From Ascaris suum (lineage: Eukaryota > Nematoda > Chromadorea > Rhabditida > Ascarididae), in the NCBI GenBank assembly GCA_013433145.1, contig CM024186.1, positions 1,302,001-1,366,000 on the forward strand: a DNA stretch of 64,000 nt. Direction: 5' to 3'. A program made the translations under genes and the position numbers. Each line of letters opens with the position of its first letter. Position 1 is the first letter of the stretch. Positions 47,071 through 61,899 of this stretch are shown here, piece by piece. Under the pieces are notes generated by a model. That model searched no databases. It was given only the letters and a program-made list of their open reading frames with translations, and was not told the DNA's origin.

Positions 47071-50000
47071 TTATTTAGATCTAGCAGTTTGTACTTCGCT
47101 GCTCTTTTGCGTTGCTCGTTTTTCTTCGCCAGAATCTTCAGAGCCTTCGCCATCATCACGACCTGCAGACTTCTCTGAAATTAAAAAAAAAAGAAGATTA
47201 CTGGAAAGGTTTAGAGGTGTATTTGATTGCAACAGAGTGCGAATTATTGAGCAAAACTATAAGGATGCCAACTAATTTAGTGGCTAAAACGAGATCCCTC
47301 TATTATCAAGGTGTATAATTTTAATAAGACGAGCAGGTAGAAATCGACGATCTTCCTCTCAATTAAAGGTAGCGCATTTATCAAAACATGAAACAGATCA
47401 CATAGACTGAATTTAACCTCCTTTAAATAAGAATATAGATGCCAGCCAGCTGCCTGCAAAGTTAGCGGTTGATAAAGCTCCTCAATGAGGCTGGTAGAAT
47501 TTATATTTTAATTTGTGCATGAAAAAAGAGAGATCCCTTCTGAATAAACTAAATGGACTTTATATCAACTGGCGCTTCATTGTTTGTCATTAAAGCAAAT
47601 CCACATCATCCATATATTATTATGTACTCAATTTTAGTAAAACAGTACTAACCGATATTGGCAGCAACAGTCGACCCTTTTGGAGTATCAAGGGGGGTCG
47701 TATCGCATGAACTTTCCGACGTTTTTTTACCCTCTGGAATCGATAAAGATTGTGATGCTATAGATGAGAGAGTTCGCGAAGTTGGAGTTAGCACTTTCTT
47801 TTCTTTCTTTATATTCGTTGTGGCTGGTTGCTTCACCTAGAATTTCTTCATCATAACAGCATTTAAGCGATTGTTTTTCACTTCAATAAGCTTAGAAGCA
47901 AAAAACAAAAATAAAAAATAAAAAACCACAACTAAAGAAAAGAGAATTTCCTTTGCAAAATGAACTTCAACTATTACGTTAATTTTAAATAAAACATAAT
48001 GGTTATAAAATTTGCCAACATTATAGAAAATATTTATTTCCTAAATTTCCGGTTGGTATAAAATCCAGGACTTTTGCAGTTTGCAATTCCCTAAAGCAAA
48101 CGTTTGTTCATGGAAGGGATGCAGGAGGGGAGAGAGGGAGGGGGAGCGAAACGGGCGTACTATTGCTAAATTTCAGTCATATTATAATTTCCAAGTTTCA
48201 AATATTATTTCAACTTCCAAGTATTCAAGTTCCAAGTATTCAAATTCCAATGTATAAAAAATTCCAAGTATTTTTATGAAGGGGGAGGACGTTAAATTCA
48301 AGGAAAAAACTAATCAGCATTATAATCGATGAAAGCATATAAATTGATTATATAAATCGAGCTATTTGATCTTATTTTATATTTTCCTCGAAATTTCTGC
48401 ACACGGGGTGATTTATACCCATGGGAAGGTGATTTTCTTATGCAAAATTCCCCGAAATGATTTCCATAAATCCCACACTAATAGAAAAATTTTTCAATAA
48501 CTAGTACCATGAAGCACAATCATTTCACAAGTGATTCTTTCCGATAAAATATGATTGCCCATAATTATTTATACGATTTACCTATCAAAATATTCAATAA
48601 TCTATATTATTAATGCACTTATTATCATATATTATCATATACACTTATTATCATATTATCATTACTACCGTCAAATATACCATATATTATATTAATAATG
48701 CAATTATTATCTGCTTATTATGAAATTTGAATTTTTTATTTATTTATTTTTTTTAATTTGCAATAAAATACATCGTTGAAAATGGGATTAAATAAGGGAA
48801 TTTCGCCTACTGACTGTCAGCAATAAAAAAAAAAACGAACTCCGAAAATCTCAAGAACTTTATGCCTCAAAAAAAAGGTGTTGGTTTAAAATTCTCATTG
48901 CTAATAAATCAATAATAAGAAAGAAACCTTCGTAGGTGATTTTTCAATGCCCGTTTTAACTGGTGGACTCCTTGATGGACTACCCGAGAAATGTGCAGAA
49001 GCAAGCTGCAATATTCATTAAAATTATTCGTTATTCTCTTGCATTGGCTAATGGGCATTCCAGAATCCTTTATGTTATTGCCGCAGAATCAGAATCCAAA
49101 ATTCCTGTATCAGAATCACTCAAAAAATTTTCATTCCCTTACGTATTTAGACAGCATTTACGTTCTTATTACTAGTTCGGTGTAAGGTGACATAATGGAA
49201 CAGATCGTTGCCATCTGCAGGTCTCAATAGCAAACAGCGAACACCTTCCATAGTGTAACTAGCAATCATCAGGTAGCAAATCACAGGTAAAGATTTAATG
49301 ATGTTTTATCTCCTAATCAGCAATTCTAGTAATATTCTAGATTTGTTTGTTTATGAGTAAGAATAAGGATGAAGCTAAATTGCCGCTCTTCTTATGGCCG
49401 AATACATTATGATAAAGGAATAATCAATGCCACCACTATCATCGCCTGAGGCAACAGCTCGCTGATTGCTGAAGTTCTTTTTTTTTTCGAAGCTCCCTGA
49501 ATCGATATGCAAAATTTAAACTATTTTGGCGTGCAATTTCTAGATTAGACGTACGTAATAGTATTTAAGTGACCAGATGATTGCAAACAGCATAAGCATC
49601 TCTGGCTCAGCACCTACCTATACCTACGTGGAACGCGATGTACGTTCGCCCCTTGGCAGGTCATACCTCTTGGACGCTGTCCTTTCCAACACTTTCCTTA
49701 GCTCTTTCAGGTTCCGACTAACTCTTGAGATTCCCTGATTTGACTCGTAGGTGGGCAAACCTCCTAACTGATCCTATTAACATTCCAGAATTTTCAAGTA
49801 TGGAAGCGATATGGGCAAAATAATTTCAAGAATTCCTCAGTGCAAAGCATGAAATGAGGCGCAGTCATGCACTTAGACATTAGCATTGACGGTGCGGTTC
49901 CTGATCCCGAAGTACGAAGTATATCGCGAAGATTTTCAGAGTGTTCTGAAGCTTCGGCGTCTGAAGGTGAAATTCCAGTCCTATCCACTCCTCTATAGGT

Positions 50001-53000
50001 GACTAGTTAACTAGACGGAAGCTCACCTCCAATTCTCATTGAGCACAATCTTGTTCCAGAAAAATATATCAACCGCATAATTTTACACCAATAGTCATGT
50101 ATTATCCTGTGATTAATCACGATGCACTTAAAATGTTATGGATTTTAGAATTTTTTAAAGCAATCATTGATCTAAAGTTTATTCTTATGAGTGATTGATT
50201 GATTGATTGATTGATTGATTTCTCTAGCACCTAGTTTATTTATTTAATGAAATAGCCTATTGCGCTATTATACACCGAAAGCGACCTGTAATTTGGTGAA
50301 ATGCAATTCAACAGCAAAACGGCTCTTTAAAAGGCTCCTAAATATGATAGTGCAATATTACACACACAATAGTCCCGTGAGAAGTTCACATATTGTGCAA
50401 CAACAATTCACGAATATATTATATACCTGTACGCGTAATTTAGCAAGAAATCTTTTCATAACGATCGTGATCTCATCAATTTCATCTGCAGAGGGCGTAT
50501 CTTCAAGTTTAGTGCCCTTCGCGACGTCAACTGTTGCCGAAGTGCGACCGACCTTCTCGAGTGCTTGTAAAGCCTCAGACAAACTGTTGATCGTCTGAAA
50601 ACAATATTGTACTCTGAACGCGGACTTGTCTGAAGACATCTGAGAACCAAATGTCTGGAAAAATGTCTGTCTGCAGACAATAAGTCTGACGACATGTTTA
50701 ATCGAAATGCATAAATAAATGCAAGAATGTAATATTATTCAAAAATGACACAGCAATGTTGATCGAAATTAAGGAACTATAATATTTGAATATCTCATCC
50801 ATAGATATTTTCAAAACATGAAAGAGATGAATTAGCGCAAAATCCAGGATCAATTTGCATTTATGTGATTATTAGAAGATGGCAAGTCATAGAAAAGAAA
50901 TTCCATTTTGCGTGCTTTTTTCATACAATTGGTTTTTTTTTTCGTCTTTCTCTTTTCTATCTTTGATGTGCTATGAACAATGTTGTCGAATTTCTCCTTC
51001 AACTATCAGGTCCTCTTTAAAATCCAAGCTGTCATTTTCTGTTATTCATGCACTCACTGATTCATAGACGATATAGCCTACACATCACATATATGACTAA
51101 AAGAACCCTTCCGTCTAATGGTTACAATGGACAAGCAATATCAGGTCATTCTGTCCTCCCAGGTAGCAATATCAGGTCACACTGTCTTTCCAGGTAACAA
51201 CATCAGGTCACATGTCTTTCCAGGTAGCAATATCAGGTCACACTGTTTTTGCAAGTATGTTTATATGCAATTAGCTAACCTCTTCATAGCTGTGAGTAAT
51301 TTCACATACGCCATAGAACTCGCAATTGCCCTGCTCATCGGTGAGTTCAGTGAAAGGATTTCTTAATTGAGCCTTTAGTTGATTCGTTAATTCGGTGTTC
51401 AGACTTCGCTCTTTCATCGTCAATGCTTTCAGCTAAAATTATACCCTTTATTAAATCATTTTTTAATGCACCCCAAAAAATATAGATCAAAGTTCCTTAA
51501 ATTTTACTATTATTCTTCTAAATAGTACTTAAAAAAAACTTGTGCTGCAACATCATATGCTATAGATGACAACTGAGCATTATAATGAGTTATTTGCATA
51601 TTAGCAATGAATAAAGCAATAAAAACTTCACTACGATGATTTTATTTGAATATAAATATAGTTTTTTGATGATTCAAAAAGTACATTGATGAATTCATAA
51701 CTAAATTTTGGTAGTGAAATATATCGCTAATATATCGTTAGAAAAACCTCTTTATTTGTCTTCGGTGAAAATATTTTTTTACCACTAGAATTTCGATATA
51801 ATTTTATCAGCGTACTTTCCGGTTAATATTTTCCGGTTCTTCATCGTTTAATATTCCGGAATAACCTTTTTTTCCGAAATAATTTTTCATTTTTTTCCAT
51901 ATTTCCGGAATTTAATATTCCATTTAAGTGTTTAAACGTTTCTCACAAAATATCGCATTATAATTAAAAGAGAGACGAATTTTCGCTATCAAATGCGGCC
52001 ACTTCATTTCTTTGAAGTTTATTGGATAATCTCCTAATTTATTCTTTTATTTTATTTATTTATTCCAATCAAATAGAGCATTCATTCTGAATAAGTCTCT
52101 CTTCATATTGTTTCCACCTGCGTCGACTCGACACTTCTCCGATCCAATTGATTCCTGCGATCTTTTATTAAAGAATCATTTCACCTCACTGCAGTTATTT
52201 GTGAATTTAAGCTATGTGATTTAGTCATCTAAGCCAAACTAACCATCGAAATTGCATCATCTATAAATGATAAGCATGATTATTGATTGATCACTATTTG
52301 CTTCTTGTTGATCTCTCTTATAATTGAGAATATCAAAAACTAAACCCTCGCATCGATATCTCTGATTCGCTTTTTGTCATCACCAAGATTCCTTTCGATA
52401 CGCCTTCTACTTCCGGCGACTGCTTTCAGCTCACTAATTCCTTCATCAATTTTTGTTGATCGTCCCTTTAGACCTATCAGTCTGGAATTCCATCGTTTCG
52501 ATCTTCTCGTCCGATCAGTGGCACTAAGACTGTAAAGAAAGAAAGCCTTCAATTAGGCGTACACATCAATGATATCAATAATTGATTTCTAAACTAAATG
52601 GGTGTAAATTAACCGATCAATAGGGAAAATTGCAAATTAATCAACGATCATCTCGTAGAAAAATCAATCAGAACAAAAAACATCAAAACAATTTAGTGTA
52701 TAGTCTACAAGACGATATCTTAATTTACAGTTTTCTCAAATATTGTCACTTGGCTATCAAATTGTACGTTATAATTATTTTCCTAATATTAGTATGAAGT
52801 TGATAGCACGAATTCAAAGATAATTTAATTGTGAAACAGATGACAAGCAATAAAGCATAGAAGTGAAACCGTCTCAAGAGGTCTTAGGAACTGTTCCTCT
52901 TCAAGGACTATTGTGGGATGGCTCTTCTACGGTGCAGCCATGATTAATCAAAAACTTAATGATCCTGGCTATAAATTCATATATATTGAACACACACTAC

Positions 53001-53347
53001 AACTTAATATTTGAACTTCACCTTCTACTTCCATCCCTCGATATCATGAATAATTGAAGACTTGAAGGAAGAGGAAAGAGACATTGGTGACTTCGATGGT
53101 TACATAGCTGTCGCGATACATAACCCAAAAATGCAAATATTAACGGTAAAGTACTCCAACATATTCTCTCATAATCACTATTAAAGACCACTTCAGCTGG
53201 CGGATAGGTTCATCGTCACAAAACGTCGTATGCATGCGCAACAATGTGCGACGTTCAACGATTGTCTGCCGAAATATGTAAATATATAAAATATATAAAT
53301 ATATAAATATATATAAATATATAAATATATAATATATATATATATAT

Positions 53348-53442
<95 letters not shown>

Positions 53443-56400
53443 ATCGACTGATTCCGTTGAAATTTTGCTTGAAAACGCTGAAATCTGCATACAATACTGT
53501 AAGTGGTGTAAATCGGCATCTTCCATGGATGGGAAGCCGGAAAACGCCGGAACTGATCGTGTCTCAAATGAATAAATATAACTTACGTTCGTGGTGTCTT
53601 TTCGATGGCCTTAGCAAGCCGTTCATATTCATCGATCCAATGGCTGTGTTGACTTTCGAGACGTTTCAGCCATGTTGCTTCAACCTCATCTAAGCGATCC
53701 TCCAGCTTAATATGAAATGCATTGTTTTATATCCTCTCATTTCCGATACGATTGGCGAATTTTAAAATATAATTGCTAAGCGCTTTTCATATTATTGCAA
53801 TAAATTTGAATACTTATGCAGAAGATCAAATTTTACTTCATTCTTTAAACTCAAAAATACCATCATATATAGGGCAATTCACAGTTCGTTTTCAATATTT
53901 GACAACTTCGGCTTACCTATTGGATATTGAATATTGCGAGAGTTTCTTGAAATTTATTCATTACCAACCAAAATTTTTGCATTAAAAATTTACATATTTT
54001 TAGGGCTAAATTGAACATACCTTCGTTTTCAAGTATATTAAACATATCTGTAGTGAACATCATAACAATATGTAATCATAGCTAAACGTTGTAAATATCG
54101 TAATCAAATTTAGTGTAAGTGCAAAAAACTACGCCAAAATTTAGCATTCCTCATAGTTTCTTTCTCTATTCTCCTCTATTTTACAAGGACAAATATAGCC
54201 ATATGACTAGCAAATATCATATCCTTCCTTATTGAATGGAATTGACCTAGACTAATATCACACAAAACAAGTGCAAGATCTGCGAAAATTACATCCACTT
54301 CAAATCGCCGATTCTAATAGTTTTATTTTGCATATAAGCCACTTTTTCATGAATGCAGCCTATATATCCTTGCATAATTGCAAGAAGTGTATTGCAATAT
54401 ATGAGAAAATGTATGATGAAGAATTGAAGTAGAAGTTTTCTGCTAATTGTCAGTGTGGAATGGTGATACGCAATATCCACATTTCGGATTTCGAGGCTAT
54501 CCTATACATTGAATTAAAATCACTGTTATCCATTCCTGTTCTTAGTTTGTTACATTTTCAGGAAGAAATCAAAATATACCGTTTGTATAGCATCCTGATT
54601 TCGTTTGTGAGTATGTTCGATCCTCTTTTGGAGGATATTCAGGTTGGCAGTGACATCATCATGCACCTGTATCATTCAAGGAAATATCTCAATAGGTATA
54701 CCAACAAAATTCGTTTAATTAATTAAAACTGCTTGCAATCCTTAACAGGCCACATTTTCACAATCGCTCCATCTATAAGTGTACGAATGTGTATAACAAA
54801 AAAGATAGTATTTTCGACTGGAGAGATTACGAGTGAGAAACCAGAAGGAGTAATGATCGTCAAGACGCATTAGATGGCAATCATGATATGCGAGGATAGA
54901 AAAGTACCTATTCATTTGGCTAAGCGATGAAATTGTACCCCATTTGCGGGTCTTTCCAGTCTCAATTTCTTGACATTCAACCCACTATGATACCATCTGA
55001 AGGGTATTCACACCTGCAGGCGGTCAATAAAAAGTGCACATTTCCAGAAACCCCTCTGAACTCGATTCACTTATAGAATGAAATTCTCAGGAAGGAATAA
55101 TATACGCACTGCAATGTGAAGAGAAGGAAATATATAAATGGACGCCTTTGTGCGACGCATGCCGAAGAGGCGATTCTACAGCCCCTCCAATTTGGATAGT
55201 ACCACAGTTTATGCAAGCATTCAAATTCAAAAATAGGTCATTCATAAGAAGTTATATAAAGCGTTACTCTCATCTGTTTTGAAGTTTTGCTCCATCTGAC
55301 GTCTGAACAGGAGTACTTTACAGTATAAGGAATGCGCTCATCCACCAGTTGACAGCATCACTTTGAGTGGCACTTAAGCATACGCCTATCGACACAGTTG
55401 AACACCTATCCTTCTAAGCTGTCTGATCATGCCAAACTTCGCAACGAAATCTTATCCCTCCTGGTGAGTCCGAAGAAGCAATTCATGATAATCATAAAAT
55501 TTGATCACAACCGCCACCTCGAAGGAGTGGCGTCCGGAAAACTTTCATCAAATTGGCACAGTTCTCCAGTCATGTGATAACCGCGGGCAACATTTTCCGC
55601 TCTTTGGAAACGGTCTTTTTTTGGCATCAGCATATCTTTAAACATGCTCCTGAGGCCCAACCGTGACCTGAATGCCCCATAACCAGTACAGAGTTGCAAT
55701 TTCGTTAGGAACAAAGGGTGGGGGAGGGGGGGGGGGAGGGAGGATCGAGTTCCGCATAAATTTAAAAAGATGATCATTCCTAATAATCGCTAATATTGAA
55801 GCAACAGCGACTATGTTTTTCGGACGTCACACCTCTTTCGTCCCTGAAACTAGCTTTCGAGGACATTCTTTGCTTTTAAAGCAGACTTTGTCCGATTGGG
55901 CACACCCTTATGATGTTTTCCGGCGATAGAAATGTGCAGAAGAGACAACCATTAATGAAGAGAGGCCCGAAACGTTATAAGACACGATTTAGAATTACGC
56001 AAACTTGCTCATGTCTGTTTTCTCCATCTTATCTTTTGCCGTTGCAGATTGTCCTTGAGATCCTCTTAGCGATCACTAGCCATACCACTGTAAAACGAGG
56101 TAAACCACCTGAAAGCTTACCTTGAGTTGTCTTGTTAGATTATCGATGATCGATCTAGCTGCTTCGAGATCCTCAGGTGCTGCATCGTCACTTATCGCTT
56201 CTGTACCCTGCAATAATATCCTCAAAAATGACATCATTCCGCCAAAACTGAGCATGAGTGGAATTTTTTATTAAGTGATCGGCCTCATAACCAACCGTCC
56301 GACCGGTTAAGTACGATCTTCTTTTAAAAAAAAAGTTGATGCGCTAAATAAATAAGCAATAATTTTTCAATTTCATCCTTTTAAACCTTATCCTATTATA

Positions 56401-57407
56401 AATTTTCATACCAAAATCGGAAACTGCTAAACTTGGACAGTTTTTGTTTTACCACACTGAAATCCATATGCAAAGATGAATATATTCATCAACAATAAAT
56501 CCATATATATGTAAAGAGTAGCTACAAATTTCAAAGAAATCCCAATGGATTTTTGAGGGAATTCCTAATGACCCGTAGGCAATCCTATAGGTTTTTTTTT
56601 CCTTCCACCTCCTTCATCTTTTTTTTCCTCTCGAAGATCATTGAAGATTAATGTTGAAACTACTGAAAACGTACAAACTAAGTGAATAGTTTTATAGTAA
56701 TATAAAGTAAAGATGAATTACCATTGGAAATGTCAACAAATTCAATAAGGCGGTGATATGATTTCTCTGCCAACATCACAAGAACGATTCACGCATGATT
56801 TGCATCTCTATAGTTTCTGATGATGCAACGATACCGATATCCTTGTAAACTTAGAATACCTCGTCCAGGTGACTTCACTCGTTGCCACATCTGCTAACTT
56901 CCCTCAACAAGTAAATGAATCCCCCTCAACATCATCAGTCTTCTACCTCCATCAGAAATATAAGAAACTAGTTGATATATTCGCTTACATAAGAAAAAAC
57001 TGCACAAAGCGCAAAGAAATCGTAAGTTCTACCGAAGTGGGAGGTTGCGTCGATTTCCCACAGGAATCCGTAGAGTCGGTCGCCATATTCAAAAACGAAA
57101 TCAAGCAACCGCACAACGATAATCTAACGTATTCACTGTGTATTCTTGCTATTTTGCAGTCGAAACGACTGATTTTAATTCGGCATTTTATGCAAATTAT
57201 CTACATAAGAAAACAATGTTTTATGCAAATTTCGTCCACCAAACTTACTAAATTGATTAAACTGTATAATATGAGAGAAGGAAACCTTTTCGACACTTTA
57301 TCTAAACATGATAGCGAAGTTATTGGTTTTAGATGAATCCAACGAGAGACAATTACGGACGAATGCGCCAGATTTTCCACACTCGATGTAACCCGGTCAG
57401 CTGGCAT
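47071..57407 (-). CDS. Unrecognised coiled-coil protein, nine exons
   Basis: Exons: 57357-57407 (ATG), 56121-56207, 53587-53705, 52346-52529, 51280-51432, 50427-50594, 48928-49005, 47653-47836, 47071-47174 (stop). All junctions keep phase, giving 375 residues. Residues 18-147 are highly charged and helical in character (LDEVEATWLKRLESQ, HWIDEYERLAKAI, RRRIERNLGDDKKRIRDID), with spectrin-repeat-like Trp spacing but no clear repeat. Residues 148-254 continue as helix-rich sequence. From about 255 the protein becomes Ser/Pro/Thr/Lys-rich and probably disordered (SGSPSRSPPVK, KKEKKVLTPTSR) and ends with an acidic patch DDGEGSEDSGEE. There is no signal peptide or membrane segment. A cytoskeletal or centrosomal scaffold is possible but this is inference. 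Another exon near 49.9 kb could be alternative. Confidence 0.6.
50191..50220. repeat. ATTG tetranucleotide repeat
   Basis: About seven copies of attg in an intron of the coiled-coil gene. Confidence 0.93.
51128..51250. repeat. ~32-bp tandem repeat, about four copies
   Basis: The unit agcaatatcaggtcacactg plus tctttccaggt recurs about four times with small changes, in an intron of the coiled-coil gene, immediately beside the exon at 51280-51432. On the plus strand each unit contains an ag/gt junction-like ccaggta. Confidence 0.9.
53279..53440. repeat. TA array with TAAATA interruptions
   Basis: About 160 bases. The left half alternates ta with aaata interruptions and the right half is pure ta. 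It is intronic in the coiled-coil gene. Confidence 0.96.
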
Positions 57408-59505
<2,098 letters not shown>

Positions 59506-61899
59506 ATGTCGCTCGTTGTACTGCCTCGACCAACCATCACCTTCGATGAAGAGAATATCTATCAGGTTGAGACGTTATTCCTCCAAAATTAGCAACAACT
59601 TTTTTCCTCATCTCCATACCATTCCCTCCCTCATACCCCTCCCCGCACCTGACAAGGCGTTTACCTTTCCTAACTTTTAAGCACAAAAATGGCCGATTTG
59701 ATAGAAATTACATCTTAGTGTGCATTGCTATGCCACTATATTTATAGCTTTCTGAATGTATTTATGTGGATTTGTGATTTCTAGCTCTTCTATAGGGGTT
59801 TTAGTGAAAAATGAACAAAGAGATAAATTTTTAACTTAATCAAACCTAGATCTAAAAGTAGAAAATATGGTATCGTGTTCACTCACTGCCTCATTTGCTT
59901 CATCATCCAAAAAAAAAAAAATCTCAATAATTTTATCCCCGACAAAAAATTACTTTCATAAATCGTTGATTAATAATTCTTTTTTTTTTGGCCTTATCAG
60001 ATCAATTGCAAGAAGAAATTAATTTACATATTTTATATCTTTACGCATAAATAATTCCTTTGAAATGTTCAAGCTGATCAAACGAATGACTCACATAAAC
60101 TATGAGTATTCGGCGACAAAGAATTCATTTCCAGGAAAATCACTTTTTTTTTATTGGTAGCTCCTTTTCTTCCCTTCTATAAATACCGTTCATTTAAAAG
60201 ACCTATAACGAAATTGAGCAGATATTGTAAGTTAAAGGAGTTTCACAGTTTCACAGGACGTTTTATTCAAGTCTAGAGAATGCATCGACGCCTAATGTAG
60301 TGCAAGTACTTCACCCAAACGAAAATAACAAGCGCAGCTTTAAGTGGTCAATTCACACTGAGACATATAAGATGCTTATGAGCGCAAAAAGAGATGCAGC
60401 AGAGGATGGCATGAAGAAGATTAGAAATCTATAGCAAAAACTCCTTCCTTTTTTTTAAACCTCAATCCTCTGTGACAAGTGGGAAAGCGAAAAAAACGAA
60501 GGTGATTATCCTAAGAAGTCATACAACGAACACAACCTTGTCGTCTATTATTGTCATGTCTATTGTTGTGTCTAACGAAAGACGCTTTTAGCACCAGGAA
60601 AGAAGATGCTTCGGTCCTGCTTCACAGCAGAATACAACTAGATGGCATAGCTGAAGGTGTCATGGGGAAGGTTTAAACGTCCTGTCTGAGATGATTTAAT
60701 TGATTTATACAAATCATTCAAAGGCTGTTCGGAGATCAAGAATAAGGGATAATTTGGTCTTATATGTGGAAAACTTTACTTAATATAGTCGAAATAGGTG
60801 CTCTAATATATTCCACATTAGTTGCTCTCGAACGGCGCAACTGTATGATTATATAAACGGCAATTAATTTGTTACGCTTAAGCGGAAATATCAGCTAGTT
60901 AAGAGATGAAGCTAAAGAGCAAAGAGCGAAAATTTGCATTATTTTCAGTTGGTGCTTATGAACGTTGGGAAGTTACCTATACTATTCAAATTTCAAACGA
61001 ACAATGTGCATATTTTCTGCTGTAAACCTGTTATCGGTCGAATATTGCCGAATCGACAAATTTCCATCATCGTAAGTTTCACTTCATTGAATGTTAAACA
61101 TTTCTTTCGCCTACTTATCTCTGTAATGCATTTATGATTCGTATAACGTTTACGCATTACAATTTTATTATGGACGCCTCTAACTTATACAGTTGAACGA
61201 TTCTGATCGAAATACGTTTTCAATATGCTTCACTCACAATCTATTCGTTGTTTTTATTCGGCATTTACTAAGTGCTAATCGTTTTTTTTTTTACTGTGCC
61301 AACGGCTTACTATGTTTCACGCTCCGAATGCCCTCTTGCATCATCGCCAAGAAAGACTCATAAATTTAGAAATCATTCATGTATTCATTCATCGTCAACC
61401 GTATTAAGTCCTATCCTGGATTTGTGGAATTATCCTGACTAGTGATAAAACCAAAATATCCATCACTTTTTATATTTTCGGAAGGCTTTCTTCGGATGAT
61501 GATGAATGATCTATCGATTCAAAACCTTCATTATTAATGATAGAATTTTATATTATCTAGTCAATAGTGTTAATATGTATTCAATTCCATCACAAAATGC
61601 TCAAATCTGCTTTTCATTAAATTTTCAAAGAGGGTGCTAAATTTTATTTTATTTTCTTTTGCACAAAATTGCCTCAATAAATTTATGATTAATTTTTGAA
61701 TTTATTAGAGTGTAATAGAACTAGGCTCATTAGGAAGCAAAAGAAAATTTCAATAAAATTCATTGATTCTACTCCCTTAAAGGTAGTGCAAAGGGTTGTA
61801 ATTATCGCATATCACAAGGTACAAACTATTTATTCCACTTCATCATTGAAAAATAAATTTCCATCAATTTCATTCATTAGCAATCTTCCACGTATTTAA
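59506..61899 (+). CDS. Small MSP-domain protein (SSP/MSP-like), three exons
   Basis: Exons: 59506-59565 (ATG), 60949-61071, 61711-61899 (stop), joined in phase 0 to about 123 residues. That is close to the ~107 of single-domain sperm-specific (SSP) proteins and ~127 of major sperm proteins. Exon 1 reads LPRPTITFDEENIYQ, like the first MSP strand. Exon 2 carries the diagnostic core: LVLMNVG, ILFKFQTNN, then CKPVIGRILPNRQISI, matching the family pattern FKxxTNN...P..G.I.P. Exon 3 begins CNRTRLIRKQKKISIKF, like the following SSP strand. MSP folds act in nematode sperm motility or as protein-binding modules. Weak points are the gttgag donor of exon 1 and the third exon, which could instead stop at a gt at 61819 and splice onward. 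Exon 2 is the firm evidence. Confidence 0.5.

Noticed and set aside
55505..55777. 90-codon minus-strand frame in the coiled-coil gene intron
   Set aside because: It starts in a poly-G/poly-C tract, does not fit the phase of neighbouring exons and looks like nothing known.
56869..57336. 155-codon plus-strand frame
   Set aside because: Long but with no family resemblance and no sensible start context; it lies in the first intron of the minus-strand coiled-coil gene and abuts that gene's first exon (57357-57407).
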